A stretch of DNA of 64,000 nt from Bdellovibrionales bacterium (GTDB lineage: Bacteria > Bdellovibrionota > Bdellovibrionia > Bdellovibrionales > Bdellovibrionaceae): the NCBI GenBank assembly GCA_018266295.1, contig JAFEAQ010000004.1:558001-622000 (forward strand), written 5' to 3'. Below the pieces are notes generated by a model that searched no databases, had not been told where the DNA came from, and saw only the letters and a list, made by a program, of their open reading frames with translations. Numbering within the stretch: the stretch's first letter is position 1; each line of letters starts with the position of its first letter. A program made the translations under genes and the position numbers. Of the stretch, positions 1-9,342 are shown one piece after another.

Positions 1-80
1 GCTCAAATAAACATAAGAGTTAATACTTAAAAAATTATTAAAGAGTTTCTAACCATCTTAGATTGAGATAGCATCTATAT

Positions 81-109
81 ATAGAGGGGCCTCATTGCCT
101 CTCTATTTT
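81..109 (+). terminator. Hairpin with short T run upstream of prkA
   Basis: Bases 81-89 pair with 98-106 (9 bp, one G-U pair, 8-base loop), followed directly by TTTT. This could end an upstream transcript or form a leader structure in front of prkA, whose start lies 43 bases downstream. The sequence alone does not decide between the two. Confidence 0.4.
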
Positions 110-151
110 GAGCCACTAGACCGTGGAGCAACTCTTCACAAGGAGTGTACT

Positions 152-2227
152 ATGGCCTCACCTTTAGATCTGAAGCAAATCGTTACAAATTGGCAGAATT
201 CCGGCGAGCGCGTGAATGCCCACTGGTCAGGAAGTTTTGATGATTATTTGGCTCTTGTAAAAAAGAACCCAAAAGTCACTCGCAATGCCTATCAACGTCT
301 CTATGACATGATCATGGAAGCGGGCACTGAAGACTACATCGACTTCAAAAAACAAGTGACTCGTTATAAGTTTTTTGACGATGCTGCCAACAACGGTAAA
401 GACGCGGTCTTTGGGTTGGACGTTGCCTTGATGAAACTTGTGAACGTACTTAGAGCTGCTTCACTCGGCTACGGTACGGAAAAACGTGTGATCCTGCTTC
501 ACGGTCCGGTGGGAAGTGCGAAATCTACGATTTGCCGTATGATCAAAAAAGGTCTTGAGGCTTATTCGAAATCAGACTCCGGTGCACTTTACACTTTTGA
601 ATGGGTGGATGAAGAAGGTAAGCTCGATGGTCTTCTCGGTAAAGGCGTGAAGGCCTTCCAAAGCCCGATGCATGAAGAACCTTTGTTGCTTATTCCTGAA
701 GAACTTCGTCCAAAAATTTGTGAAGAGTTGAATCGCGGTCAAGAAGGCACGTTCCGCGTGCACATTGATGGTGAACTTAGCCCGCCAAGCCGCTTTATCT
801 TCCGTGCTTTGATGGATCGCTATCATGGTGATCTAATGAAAGTTCTTTCTCACGTTCGTGTGAAACGTATGTTCTTGTCAGAAGCAGATCGTATCGGTAT
901 CGGTACCTTCCAGCCGAAAGATGAAAAGAACCAAGACTCTACAGAGCTCACTGGTGATATCAACTATCGTAAGATTGCTGAGTACGGTTCGGATTCAGAT
1001 CCGCGTGCTTTCAACTTCGATGGTGAGTTCAACGTTGCCAATCGTGGGATCATCGAGTTCGTCGAGGTGCTGAAGCTCGACGTTGCGTTCTTGTATGACC
1101 TTTTGGGTGCATCCCAAGAGCATAGAGTAAAACCTAAGAAGTTTGCTCAAACTCATATCGATGAAGTGATCATCGGTCACACGAATGAGCCTGAGTATCG
1201 CCGGCTTCAAGACAATGAGTTCATGGAAGCCCTCCGTGACCGTACTGTGAAGATCGATATTCCGTACATCACTCGTTGGAAAGAAGAAGTGAATATCTAT
1301 AAAAAGGATTTCAACTCTCAGAAACTGAGAGGCATCAGTATTGCTCCGCACACGATTGAAATGGCGGCAATGTGGGCAATCCTGACTCGTTTGGAAAAAC
1401 CTAAGAAGGCGAACCTCACGAGATTGCAAAAACTGAAACTCTATAACGGTAAAACATTACCGAATTATACTGAAGACAACGTCAAAGAGCTCCGTAAGGA
1501 GACTATGCGCGAAGGTCTCGAGGGGATTTCTCCTCGTTACATCCAGGATAAGCTTTCGAATGCGCTTGTGGCGGCTCAGCAGAACAACAAAGGTTCTGTG
1601 AATCCGTTCATGGTTTTGAATGAGCTTGAGTCGGGCCTTAAAAACCACTCGCTCCTTTCAAACGAAGAGCTGAAAGCGGATTACCGCGAACTCTTGGGTG
1701 TTGTGAAACAGGAATACGAAGAGATCATTAAAGCGGAAGTACAAAGAGCGATCAGCGCCGATGAAAGTGCGCTTCAACGTCTTTGTGCGAACTACATCGA
1801 TAACGTAAAGGCTTACACTCAGAAGGAAAAAGTCCGTAACCAGTTTACTGGTCAGGATGATGAGCCGGATGAGCGCCTGATGCGTTCAATCGAAGAGAAG
1901 ATCGAAATTCCTGAGTCTCGCAAAGACGATTTCCGTCGCGAGATCATGAATTACATCGGTGCTTTGGCGATTGAAGGTAAGAAGTTCAATTACAAAATGA
2001 ACGAGCGCCTGCATAAGGCTTTGGAACTGAAACTTTTTGAAGACCAAAAAGACAGTATCAAACTCACGTCATTGGTTTCTTCTGTGACCGACAAGGATAC
2101 GCAAGAGAAGATTGATATCGTGAAGACTCGTTTGATTAAAGACTTTGGGTACGATGATGTTTCCGCAACTGACGTGCTCCATTACGTGGCGAGTATTTTT
2201 GCCCGTGGGGACGTCAAAAACAAGTAG
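152..2227 (+). CDS. prkA: PrkA-type serine protein kinase / AAA protein (YeaG family)
   Basis: About 691 residues, the usual size for PrkA. The P-loop GPVGSAKST is at about residues 118-126, in an N-terminal AAA-like domain, followed by the C-terminal PrkA kinase-type domain. An upstream in-frame ATG exists at 95, but ATG 152 is preceded by AAGGAG at the right distance and gives the normal N-terminus ([11 protein letters not shown]). It is cytoplasmic. In Enterobacteria the homologue YeaG works with YeaH in nitrogen-starvation and stationary-phase stress, and in Bacillus PrkA is linked to sporulation. It is the first gene of a tight unit with yeaH and spoVR homologues, a triad conserved across many Proteobacteria. 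Family assignment is firm; the substrate here is unknown. Confidence 0.95.
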   Translation: MASPLDLKQIVTNWQNSGERVNAHWSGSFDDYLALVKKNPKVTRNAYQRLYDMIMEAGTEDYIDFKKQVTRYKFFDDAANNGKDAVFGLDVALMKLVNVLRAASLGYGTEKRVILLHGPVGSAKSTICRMIKKGLEAYSKSDSGALYTFEWVDEEGKLDGLLGKGVKAFQSPMHEEPLLLIPEELRPKICEELNRGQEGTFRVHIDGELSPPSRFIFRALMDRYHGDLMKVLSHVRVKRMFLSEADRIGIGTFQPKDEKNQDSTELTGDINYRKIAEYGSDSDPRAFNFDGEFNVANRGIIEFVEVLKLDVAFLYDLLGASQEHRVKPKKFAQTHIDEVIIGHTNEPEYRRLQDNEFMEALRDRTVKIDIPYITRWKEEVNIYKKDFNSQKLRGISIAPHTIEMAAMWAILTRLEKPKKANLTRLQKLKLYNGKTLPNYTEDNVKELRKETMREGLEGISPRYIQDKLSNALVAAQQNNKGSVNPFMVLNELESGLKNHSLLSNEELKADYRELLGVVKQEYEEIIKAEVQRAISADESALQRLCANYIDNVKAYTQKEKVRNQFTGQDDEPDERLMRSIEEKIEIPESRKDDFRREIMNYIGALAIEGKKFNYKMNERLHKALELKLFEDQKDSIKLTSLVSSVTDKDTQEKIDIVKTRLIKDFGYDDVSATDVLHYVASIFARGDVKNK

Positions 2228-2236
2228 TGTGAAATA

Positions 2237-3331
2237 ATGTCAATTAAAGAAGACCACAACAGGTTTAAGGATATCGTTAAGGGAAAGGTGAAAGAGGACT
2301 TTAAAAAGTACGTCACCCAAGGGGAGATGATTGGCAAAAGAGAGAATGAATTTGTCAAAATCCCACTCCCACACATCGAAATTCCGAATTTCCGTTATGG
2401 TCCGAAACAGCAAGGCGGCGTTGGTCAAGGACAGGGACAACCCGGTGAAGGGGTTGGCGAACCTGGAGATGGCCAAGGCCAAGCTGGTGAAAATCCCGGC
2501 GAGCACTTGCTGGAAGTAGAACTCAGCATGGACGAGCTCGCCGACATCCTCGGCGAGAAGCTCGAACTTCCGCGCATTCAACCTAAAGGCAATAAGAACA
2601 TCGAAATGGAGAAGACCCGTTACTCGGGAATGGCTCCTGTCGGTCCAGAAGGTTTGCGCAACTTTAAGTCTTCCTATAAAAAAGCATTGAAACGTTACGT
2701 GAGCTCGGGGATTTACAATCCAGAAGATCCAGTGATTGTTCCTATTCGCCGCGACTTCCAATATCGCAGCTTCAAGAAGGTCACGAAGCCGATGGCCAAA
2801 GCTGTCGTCATCTATATGATGGACGTCTCTGGTTCCATGGGTGATGAACAAAAAGAGATCGTTCGTCTTGAAAGCTTCTGGATCAATACTTGGCTCAAGA
2901 AGCATTACAAGGGTCTTGAAACTCGTTTCATCATTCACGATGCGGCCGCAAAAGAGGTCGATGAAGACACTTTCTTCCGCACCAGTGAATCGGGTGGTAC
3001 TTTGATTAGTTCTGCCTACAAACTTTGCCAGCAGATTATCGAAACTGATTACCCAGTGAATGAATGGAACATTTATCCATTCCATTTCTCGGATGGTGAT
3101 AACTGGAGTGGCGAGGACACGCGTCTTTGTACGCGTTTATTGAAAGAATTCTTCCTGCCGAAGACCAACGTGTTCTGTTACGGACAAGTTGAAAGTAAGT
3201 ACGGCAGTGGTCAATTCCTGAAAGACCTACAGAAAGAGTTTGGCCCTGATGAACGCATCATCTGCAGCCAGATTGAAAACCGGGATAAAATCCTCGATTC
3301 GATTAAGGACTTCTTAGGGAAAGGCAAGTAA
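2237..3331 (+). CDS. yeaH: YeaH/YhbH family protein (DUF444, VWA-like)
   Basis: 364 residues, starting 9 bases after prkA. A basic N-terminus is followed by a low-complexity Gly/Gln/Glu/Pro stretch (about residues 57-88). A von Willebrand A-like domain follows, with a MIDAS-type motif DVSGSMG at about 196-202, as in DUF444 proteins. It is shorter than E. coli YeaH (about 427 residues), mostly in the N-terminal part. DUF444 proteins are the usual genetic partner of PrkA kinases and probably act with or downstream of them in the cytoplasm. The spacing indicates cotranscription with prkA. The Shine-Dalgarno sequence is weak, consistent with translational coupling. Confidence 0.93.
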   Translation: MSIKEDHNRFKDIVKGKVKEDFKKYVTQGEMIGKRENEFVKIPLPHIEIPNFRYGPKQQGGVGQGQGQPGEGVGEPGDGQGQAGENPGEHLLEVELSMDELADILGEKLELPRIQPKGNKNIEMEKTRYSGMAPVGPEGLRNFKSSYKKALKRYVSSGIYNPEDPVIVPIRRDFQYRSFKKVTKPMAKAVVIYMMDVSGSMGDEQKEIVRLESFWINTWLKKHYKGLETRFIIHDAAAKEVDEDTFFRTSESGGTLISSAYKLCQQIIETDYPVNEWNIYPFHFSDGDNWSGEDTRLCTRLLKEFFLPKTNVFCYGQVESKYGSGQFLKDLQKEFGPDERIICSQIENRDKILDSIKDFLGKGK

Positions 3332-3334
3332 GCC

Positions 3335-4858
3335 ATGGCAAATCTCACTCCCGAACTAGAGCGCGAAAGAGTAAAAATCTGCAAAATAGCGAAAGATGCC
3401 GGCCTCGATTGCTTCGAAACTATTTTCGAATTGATTACCTATGATCAAATCAATCAGTTCGCGGCCTACGGCGGTTTTCCAGTAAGATATCCACATTGGA
3501 AATTTGGGATGGAGTACGAACACCTCTCGAAATCCTATGAGTACGGGCTTTCTAAAATCTATGAAATGGTGATTAACACAGACCCTTGCTACGCCTACCT
3601 GATGGAAGGCAATGCGATGATGGACCAGAAGCTTGTGATGGCCCATGTTTATGGTCACTGTGATTTCTTTAAGAACAATATTTGGTTTTCTAAAACGAAT
3701 CGTAAAATGATGGACCAAATGGCGAATCATGCGACTCGCATCCGCCGTTACGTAGACCGCTATGGTACCGAGACTGTTGAAAGCTTTATTGACCTTTGCT
3801 TAAGCCTCGAGAACTTGATCGACCGTTTTAGTCCTTATGTGGACAAGTCGATTGTACCGAAAGCTCCCGAAGCGGCTCCACAAGATTCTGACTTCTTGCT
3901 GAAGGTAAACCGTCCTTATATGCGCGACTATATTAATCCGCCTGATTTCGTGGCGGAGCAGAAACGCAAGATGGCAGAGCTTTCGCAAAAATCCGCGAAG
4001 TTTCCGCCAGAACCTGAAAAAGACATCCTTCGTTTCTTGATTCACTATGCTCCGTTGGCGGATTGGCAACAGGATATTTTGTCGATTATCCGTGATGAAG
4101 CTTATTATTTCTCGCCTCAGGGTATGACGAAAACGATGAATGAAGGTTGGGCGTCCTATTGGCATTCGAAGTTGATGACCACGAAGATCCTCGATGATTC
4201 TGAAATCATCGACTTCGCCGATCATCATAGTGGTACCATGGCGATGGCTCCGAATGGATATAATCCCTATAAAGTAGGCATTGAGCTGATGCGCGATATC
4301 GAAGAGCGTTGGAATAAAGGGCAATTCGGTCGTGAGTGGGAGCAATGTGACGATATCCGTGAACGTAAACACTGGGACAAGAAACTAGGTCTTGGTCGTG
4401 ATAAGATCTTCGAAGTTCGTAAGGTCTATAATGATGTGACGTTCATCGATGAGTTCCTGACTGAGGACTTCTGTGTTCGAAATAAGTTATTCGTTTACAA
4501 GTTTAATAAGAAAACGAATAAGTTCGAGGTGGACACACGCGACTTTAAGGCGATTAAGCATCAGTTGCTGTTTCACATGACGAACTTTGGTCAGCCGATC
4601 ATTCGTATCGAAGATGCGAACTTCGAGAATCGTGGCGAGTTATTGCTGACTCACTTGCATGAAGGTATCGACATGCAACCTGACTACATGGAGCAAACAC
4701 TTAAAAATCTCTTTAAGTTGTGGACTCGTCCCGTTAACCTTGCAACCGCAATGGATGGCGAGGCACAGCTTTTTAGATTTGATGGAAAAGAGTTTAAGAA
4801 CTATAAGTTAAACCAAGGACCAAGTCCGAATCCATCAAACACAGAGAATGGCGAGTGA
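3335..4858 (+). CDS. spoVR: SpoVR family protein (YcgB-like)
   Basis: 507 residues, the normal length of SpoVR/YcgB proteins. Typical family segments are present, including the N-terminal Trp/Tyr-rich YPHWKFGMEYE region and the VYGHCDFFKNN motif with its conserved His and Cys. It starts 3 bases after yeaH, so it is very probably translated from the same message. SpoVR was first described as a spore cortex protein in Bacillus. In non-sporulating bacteria it travels with prkA and yeaH as a stress or stationary-phase module of unknown biochemistry. Its stop codon overlaps the next gene by 4 bases (GTGA), extending the operon. Confidence 0.95.
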   Translation: MANLTPELERERVKICKIAKDAGLDCFETIFELITYDQINQFAAYGGFPVRYPHWKFGMEYEHLSKSYEYGLSKIYEMVINTDPCYAYLMEGNAMMDQKLVMAHVYGHCDFFKNNIWFSKTNRKMMDQMANHATRIRRYVDRYGTETVESFIDLCLSLENLIDRFSPYVDKSIVPKAPEAAPQDSDFLLKVNRPYMRDYINPPDFVAEQKRKMAELSQKSAKFPPEPEKDILRFLIHYAPLADWQQDILSIIRDEAYYFSPQGMTKTMNEGWASYWHSKLMTTKILDDSEIIDFADHHSGTMAMAPNGYNPYKVGIELMRDIEERWNKGQFGREWEQCDDIRERKHWDKKLGLGRDKIFEVRKVYNDVTFIDEFLTEDFCVRNKLFVYKFNKKTNKFEVDTRDFKAIKHQLLFHMTNFGQPIIRIEDANFENRGELLLTHLHEGIDMQPDYMEQTLKNLFKLWTRPVNLATAMDGEAQLFRFDGKEFKNYKLNQGPSPNPSNTENGE

Positions 4859-5220
4859 ACCAAAAGAATACCAAGCTAGTCTACTCCACGGATCCCAAAG
4901 ACCAGGTGTGCCCAAAGTGTAAAGAGTACGTTTCTGAGTGCACCTGCGTTAAACAAGAAGCAGTTCAATCCCGAAACTTCGTAGCTGTATTCCGACTGGA
5001 AAAGAACGCGCGCGGCGGCAAGGTAGTGACTGTGATCGATGCATTACCTAAAATTGAAATCTACCTTAAGGATCTTTGTAAGGAACTAAAAACAAAGTGC
5101 GGAGTCGGGGGAACTTACTCGACTTCAGGCAAAGAAGGCCTTATCGAGATCCAGGGAGATAAACGCGAGCAAATAAAAAAGATATTTGATCAAAAAGGCA
5201 TAAAATACAAAGGTATGTAA
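4855..5220 (+). CDS. yciH: SUI1/YciH-type translation factor with N-terminal Cys motif
   Basis: 121 residues from a GTG start that overlaps the spoVR stop by 4 bases. The C-terminal half is a SUI1/eIF1-like fold (core KCGVGGTYSTSGKEGLIEIQGD, followed by a segment matching YciH). The N-terminus begins like YciH (LVYST) but then carries C19-x2-C22 and C29-x-C31, a possible small zinc site absent from E. coli YciH as I recall it. SUI1 proteins act at the ribosomal P site and influence start-codon selection. Placement in the prkA-yeaH-spoVR operon suggests a role in stress-dependent translation; this is inference from context. Confidence 0.85.
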   Translation: MNQKNTKLVYSTDPKDQVCPKCKEYVSECTCVKQEAVQSRNFVAVFRLEKNARGGKVVTVIDALPKIEIYLKDLCKELKTKCGVGGTYSTSGKEGLIEIQGDKREQIKKIFDQKGIKYKGM

Positions 5221-5278
5221 GGTACTTAGCCTGTAAAAAACTTTTGTTCTGGATGTGAATAATACTAGCCTTGTCAAA

Positions 5279-5302
5279 ATTATGCGCGTTCGCCAGCATA
5301 AT
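5279..5302 (+). other. Leader hairpin before response regulator
   Basis: ATTATGC at 5279-5285 pairs with GCATAAT at 5296-5302 around a 10-base loop, ending about 20 bases before the GTG start of the downstream regulator. No T run follows, so it is more likely a 5' leader structure or an operator than a terminator. Confidence 0.25.
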
Positions 5303-5322
5303 CAATGCAAGGGGAAAATGAA

Positions 5323-6006
5323 GTGGCTCAAATGAATAGAAGAATCTTAATCGTCGACGACTACGAAGAAAGCTGTAAGTTGCTCTCAGAAATCCTGAGT
5401 TCAACTTATGAATGCTATTACACCTCTGACAGCACGAAGGCGTTTCCGTTAGTTGTAGAAAAGAAGCCTGACTTGATTTTGCTCGATTATAAGATGCCTG
5501 GTTTGATGGGTATTGATATCTGTAAAATGATTCGTGAAAACGAAGCGACGAAGAACACGCCAATTATCTTTGTGTCCGGTGCGGCCACAATCGACGAAAA
5601 AATTCGTGCATTTGAACAAGGTGCGGACGACTTCATTTCAAAACCTTTCCACGTGAAAGAGCTGATTTTGCGAATCAAAGCTCGTCTGTCTGAGAAAGAT
5701 CAGGATTTGGGGGCCGAACTTCAGGCAGCTAACTTGAGAATGAACCTTCTTTCGCGCCAAGTATTCGTTGGCGGTGAAGAAGTTCAGTTAACTCCAAAGC
5801 AATTCGATATCTTGAAAATGCTCGTGTCCAACAAGAACAACCTTGTGACTCGCGAAAAGTGCTTGGATGAAATTTGGGGTGACACGGAAGTGACTTCACG
5901 TAACGTGGATTCACAAATCAACTACCTCAAACGTAAGATCAATAAATTCCAGGGTAAGATTCTCGCGGTACCAAGCTTAGGTTACCGTCTTGAAGTACAG
6001 GATTGA
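5323..6006 (+). CDS. OmpR/PhoB-type response regulator
   Basis: 227 residues with a receiver domain (acidic pair in ILIVDD, phospho-acceptor Asp at about 55 in LLDYKMPG, conserved Lys in SKPF) and a C-terminal winged helix of the OmpR/PhoB type (LTPKQFDIL, VTREKCLDEIWG, LKRKI, and the final GYRLE wing). An in-frame ATG lies at 5305, but AAGGGGA at 5309-5315 is well placed only for GTG 5323. It is a DNA-binding transcription factor. No histidine kinase is next to it, so it is an orphan regulator here. The 3' end is followed immediately by a strong terminator. Confidence 0.93.
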   Translation: MAQMNRRILIVDDYEESCKLLSEILSSTYECYYTSDSTKAFPLVVEKKPDLILLDYKMPGLMGIDICKMIRENEATKNTPIIFVSGAATIDEKIRAFEQGADDFISKPFHVKELILRIKARLSEKDQDLGAELQAANLRMNLLSRQVFVGGEEVQLTPKQFDILKMLVSNKNNLVTREKCLDEIWGDTEVTSRNVDSQINYLKRKINKFQGKILAVPSLGYRLEVQD

Positions 6007-6041
6007 CTGAGCCCATAAAACCTTAAAAGGGTGCAGACGCT

Positions 6042-6072
6042 AAAAAGCCAGGTGATGAACCTGGCTTTTTTG
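6042..6072 (+). terminator. Rho-independent terminator after response regulator
   Basis: A 12-bp perfect stem (6042-6053 with 6059-6070) around the loop GATGA, ending in a run of six T. A near copy lies at about 6857-6887. Confidence 0.9.
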
Positions 6073-6121
6073 TTTTTAGTGCTCCAAGCTCTGGAGCCGG
6101 ACTTGCAGATTTCATAACCTC
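6046..6121 (+). repeat. Duplicated terminator/spacer module, copy A
   Basis: This segment is repeated at 6860-6937. The first 43 bases differ at two positions only, and similarity fades towards the ribosome binding site of the downstream gene. Both copies lie between a 3' gene end and the start of a small secreted-protein gene. Confidence 0.8.
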
Positions 6122-6150
6122 TCTCGAAACTATAAATAAGGGAGGCAGTG

Positions 6151-6591
6151 GTGAAATTCGCTTTATCCATAGTTTTGGTTTTGGTGTCCTTCGCGGCTCG
6201 TGCCGATATGATTGGCTACGGAACGCGCAATTGCAATACGACGAACGAGAGCCGCGGTTTGCTGAATAGCGATCCGGTTTGTATTCAAAGGGTCCGTTGT
6301 GAGCAGTACGCATTGTCGAATCCATCTACATATTCTTTGGTGTCTGTACGAGCTTATTGCCGACCGGGTTCTTCGGGGCGCTGCCCTTCGGGATCCGCAT
6401 GTATTGCTGACCCATCAATTCGTGATTCTGACATAGCGCGAATTCGCCCTATGCCAGACCGTCCTATAGAACGAGACTGTGATCAGCAAGGTTCTTCTTC
6501 AAAACCTTCATCGCCACAAAAATCAGAATCAAAAAATCCATTTGGTACGATCACGACGGGAAATCCCGATAGCTTCAAGGGGAATAGATGA
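6151..6591 (+). CDS. Small secreted protein, Cys-rich, unknown function
   Basis: 146 residues. An N-terminal signal peptide (MKFALSIVLVLVSFAARA) points to export. The mature part is rich in Cys, Ser, Arg and Pro, with several Cys that could form disulfides, and has a low-complexity Ser/Pro tail. GTG 6151 is chosen over GTG 6148 because GGAGG at 6141-6145 gives 5-base spacing. It overlaps the following gene by 4 bases (ATGA), so the two are probably coexpressed. I do not recognise a family. Confidence 0.7.
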   Translation: MKFALSIVLVLVSFAARADMIGYGTRNCNTTNESRGLLNSDPVCIQRVRCEQYALSNPSTYSLVSVRAYCRPGSSGRCPSGSACIADPSIRDSDIARIRPMPDRPIERDCDQQGSSSKPSSPQKSESKNPFGTITTGNPDSFKGNR

Positions 6592-6854
6592 AAAAGATTT
6601 TTGTTCTTCTTATTGTGAATTTTCTGAGTGCTTTGGCCTTTGCTGCGACAGGAAGTAAAATTTCTGTCGAAGGTTATGTGACTGGATTTGATAATGAAAC
6701 CATTATTATCGAAAGCGGCAGCCAAAAAATCGATATTCCGAAGAAAATGTATCAAAATAAAGTCATGGCTGGAGAGCTCATCTCTGTTGAAATGAGCCAA
6801 AGCGATTTTAAAAACCTTAAAAAAGAAAATATAAAATCGAAGAGCGAGAAATAA
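6588..6854 (+). CDS. Small secreted protein, unknown function
   Basis: 88 residues. The signal peptide (MKKIFVLLIVNFLSALAFA) is followed by a short beta-rich domain (about residues 22-70) and a Lys-rich tail. The pattern of alternating hydrophobic residues (GYVTGFDNETIIIESG) resembles a small OB- or SH3-like barrel, but I cannot assign a family. The start overlaps the stop of the upstream secreted protein by 4 bases. A terminator follows directly. Confidence 0.7.
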   Translation: MKKIFVLLIVNFLSALAFAATGSKISVEGYVTGFDNETIIIESGSQKIDIPKKMYQNKVMAGELISVEMSQSDFKNLKKENIKSKSEK

Positions 6855-6856
6855 AG

Positions 6857-6887
6857 AAAAGCCCGGTGATGAACCTGGCTTTTTTGT
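6857..6887 (+). terminator. Terminator after the small secreted-protein pair
   Basis: The stem AAAAGCCCGGT / ACCTGGCTTTT encloses the loop GATGA and has a single C-T mismatch; a T run follows. It is the second copy of the terminator at 6042-6072. Confidence 0.8.
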
Positions 6888-6937
6888 TTTTAGTGTTCCA
6901 AGGCTTGGGAACTAGACTTGCGAGATTGCAAGACCTC
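6860..6937 (+). repeat. Duplicated terminator/spacer module, copy B
   Basis: Second copy of the 6046-6121 module (43 bases with two mismatches, then weaker similarity). It carries the terminator and the upstream region of the next secreted-protein gene. Confidence 0.8.
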
Positions 6938-6962
6938 AATGAACAATAGCTTTGGAGGAAAA

Positions 6963-7472
6963 ATGAAGAATATTTTCGTCGCTGTAGCGATCGCTTTCAT
7001 GAATTTATCAGCATTTGCTGCGGAAAAATCTCAGACCAACGTTGGCAACGGTTCGATGATGACGGCCGTAAAAAAATTGGAGCTTTCAGCAGACGGCGAT
7101 CCTAAAAAAGGCACGCACTCTTATTATTATCAGTATTGGGATATGAAAAAGATGTCTATGGCCGCGGCGAAGAAAGCAGCACCGGGCCTTTGTGAGTTTC
7201 GCGCGATTATAAAAGACGGACCCAAGGCCATTACAATTCCTGCTAAAAGTAAGTACAAGATTTCAAATACTGAGAGATCTCAAGAAGGTGGCGAGCTGCC
7301 GGCTGGCTGCTTAGTTCTCGATGCGGTCTTTGAAGGAAATGAAACCGTTAGCACGCCTCAATTGCAGATTGCTTGCTGCTCAGAGAAACCCCTGGCGACA
7401 GACGCTCAGCAGAGTGCCTTTACTCAACTAGTAGAGAAGTCATTAAAGCCATTGGTTGTGTTCAGCCGTTAA
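6963..7472 (+). CDS. Secreted protein, unknown function
   Basis: 169 residues with a signal peptide (MKNIFVAVAIAFMNLSAFA). ATG 6963 is preceded by GGAGG at a good distance; the longer frame from 6918 has no ribosome binding site. The mature part has a YYYQYWDMKK segment and three Cys, one pair adjacent in ACCSEK. No family recognised. It converges with the TadA-NUDIX gene, the two stop codons overlapping. Confidence 0.7.
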   Translation: MKNIFVAVAIAFMNLSAFAAEKSQTNVGNGSMMTAVKKLELSADGDPKKGTHSYYYQYWDMKKMSMAAAKKAAPGLCEFRAIIKDGPKAITIPAKSKYKISNTERSQEGGELPAGCLVLDAVFEGNETVSTPQLQIACCSEKPLATDAQQSAFTQLVEKSLKPLVVFSR

Positions 7473-8407
7473 GATTTCTGAGATTGCACGCGCTGATGTT
7501 TTTTAAGGCCCCAGTTGACGCCCCATAAGACATCGGCGTGATAGCCGAATACTTTCGAAGCCTGTGAGGCGGGAATCCACTCGGCACCCTTGTTGTAATC
7601 GGCATCTTTGACCGGACGAGGTTCGTGCCAAGCTTCATCAAGCACGCCAACAAGGAAAACAGTGTCGCAAGGATTGATTTTTCCATTCCAATCAAAGTCG
7701 TAACGACGACGAAGTTCTAGATCTGGCAGAATACGAATTTTGTAGCCAGTTTCTTCGAAAGTCTCTCGGACAGCGGCTTCTGCGGCGGTCTCGTCATTTT
7801 CGATTTGGCCACCGGGCAGAAAGAAATATTTCTTTTTGTTGTGTGGATCAATCGCATGAAAACCAAGAATTTTATTTTTGTGAACAATGACCACACTGGA
7901 TCGATAGCGATAATTTTTGCTGTCACGTTCGTGTTTGTGCTCGTCACGGCGGGATTTGAAAAAATCCTGCAGAAGCTCTCCGCATTCTTGTTCGAGCACG
8001 CCAGAGGTAAATTCAATCTGATGATTCAAACGTTTGTCGTCAAAAGTAGAATACAAAGTTTCAACTGCGCCACCGCGCGGATCTTTTGCTCCGTACACCA
8101 CGCGCTTCACGCGAGACTGCAACAAAGCCCCTGCGCACATCAAGCACGGCTCAAGTGTCACGTACAATGTGCAATCTTCGAGGCGCCAGTTCTGAGTTTT
8201 CTTAGCGGCAGTGTGAAGCACAATCGCTTCCGCATGGGCCAAAGGACTTTGCCATGTTTCGCGATGATTATAGGACTGCGCAAGCACGCTCACGCCATCG
8301 GGCCCGACAAGCAGGGCGCCAACAGGGACTTCGCCCTCGGAACCCGCTTTGTGAGCGAGTTTCAGGGCATGTCGCATCCATTTTTCATCAAGATTTTTTT
8401 GCTTCAA
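7469..8407 (-). CDS. tadA: TadA-type tRNA adenosine deaminase fused to a NUDIX hydrolase
   Basis: About 312 residues. The N-terminal half is a TadA-type deaminase: HAE (zinc His and proton-shuttle Glu at about 58-60) and PCLMC (zinc Cys at about 88 and 91). TadA makes inosine at the wobble position of tRNA-Arg(ACG). The C-terminal half is a NUDIX domain with a full box (G-x5-E-x7-RE-x2-EE-x-G) at about 200-222, followed by the rest of the fold. The first in-frame ATG falls inside the deaminase, so I place the start at TTG 8407, preceded by GAGGA; TTG 8422 is possible. The gene overlaps the end of the upstream TerC gene by 20 bases. The two activities may be linked or merely tethered; the NUDIX substrate is unknown. 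Confidence 0.85.
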   Translation of the reverse strand: MKQKNLDEKWMRHALKLAHKAGSEGEVPVGALLVGPDGVSVLAQSYNHRETWQSPLAHAEAIVLHTAAKKTQNWRLEDCTLYVTLEPCLMCAGALLQSRVKRVVYGAKDPRGGAVETLYSTFDDKRLNHQIEFTSGVLEQECGELLQDFFKSRRDEHKHERDSKNYRYRSSVVIVHKNKILGFHAIDPHNKKKYFFLPGGQIENDETAAEAAVRETFEETGYKIRILPDLELRRRYDFDWNGKINPCDTVFLVGVLDEAWHEPRPVKDADYNKGAEWIPASQASKVFGYHADVLWGVNWGLKKHQRVQSQKS

Positions 8408-9155
8408 CGTGATCCTCAGCAATACGCTCGCGCAGTTTTACGGGCTCGATCTTTTTCTTAGAACGCATTTTGATATTCAAAAGCTCTACGAAAACGGAGA
8501 AGGCCATCGCAAAGTAAATGTAACCTTTTGGTACGTGTTGATCAAAGCCTTCTACAATCAAAGTCAAACCGATCATCAACAAGAAGCTCAAAGCCAAAAT
8601 CTTCAACGACGGATGACGATCAACAAAGTCGCTAATGCTTTTCGCTGAGAAGAGCATCACCGCGGTGGACGCCAAAACCGCTGCCACCATGACGGAAAGC
8701 TGGGTCACCATACCGACGGCAGTAATCACTGAATCCAAAGAAAATACGATGTCGAGCAAAAGAATCTGAATGATCACCGCATGAAAGGAATGCGCCACTT
8801 GATTGGACTGGCTGCCTTCTTCGCCTTCAAGCTTGTGGGAAATTTCCAACGTGCTTTTGCCAATGAGGAACAGACCTCCCAAAATCAAAATCAGATCGCG
8901 CCCCGAGATCCCTTGGCCGAAAAAGTTGAATATCGGTTCGGTCAAAGTAATGATCCAAGACAGGGACATCAGCAGAATCAGACGGGTAATGACCGCGAGG
9001 GAAAGACCCATGACGCGAGCCTTGTTCTGCTGCTCCTTCGGGAGTTTTCCGGCTAAAATTGAAATAAAGATAATGTTATCAATACCGAGGACCAACTCGA
9101 GGGCGAAGAGGGTAAAGAACGAAACCCAAATCGCGGGAGTCATAAAAGCTTCCAT
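8388..9155 (-). CDS. TerC family integral membrane protein
   Basis: About 255 residues with roughly seven hydrophobic segments and the TerC hallmarks: FALELVLGIDNIIFISI near the N-terminus and LLLDIVFSLDSVITAVG in the middle, both carrying membrane-embedded Asp residues. TerC proteins are inner-membrane proteins associated with metal (manganese) export and tellurium resistance. ATG 9155 is favoured over GTG 9161 because AAAGG sits 5 bases upstream. The 3' end overlaps the TadA-NUDIX gene, so the two are cotranscribed. A role in manganese export is inferred from family members. Confidence 0.9.
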   Translation of the reverse strand: MEAFMTPAIWVSFFTLFALELVLGIDNIIFISILAGKLPKEQQNKARVMGLSLAVITRLILLMSLSWIITLTEPIFNFFGQGISGRDLILILGGLFLIGKSTLEISHKLEGEEGSQSNQVAHSFHAVIIQILLLDIVFSLDSVITAVGMVTQLSVMVAAVLASTAVMLFSAKSISDFVDRHPSLKILALSFLLMIGLTLIVEGFDQHVPKGYIYFAMAFSVFVELLNIKMRSKKKIEPVKLRERIAEDHVEAKKS

Positions 9156-9342
9156 GAACACCTTTCAAGATGTTAAAACATAAGTAATATCAACAAGATA
9201 AGTTGAAATCACAGGATCCGAGATTAGTGACTCCTCGAACCCCTGTCAATGGCGCAGTGCTGCGTGCGCAAAATCTAAGCTCCGCGGGGCTTTAGCGTTT
9301 GTCATCTAGGGGTCGGTTTGTTATAGACTTACTCTTTCAAAA

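Noticed and set aside
2240-3085. Minus-strand frame of 281 codons opposite yeaH
   Set aside because: Shadow of yeaH; the translation has no recognisable domain.
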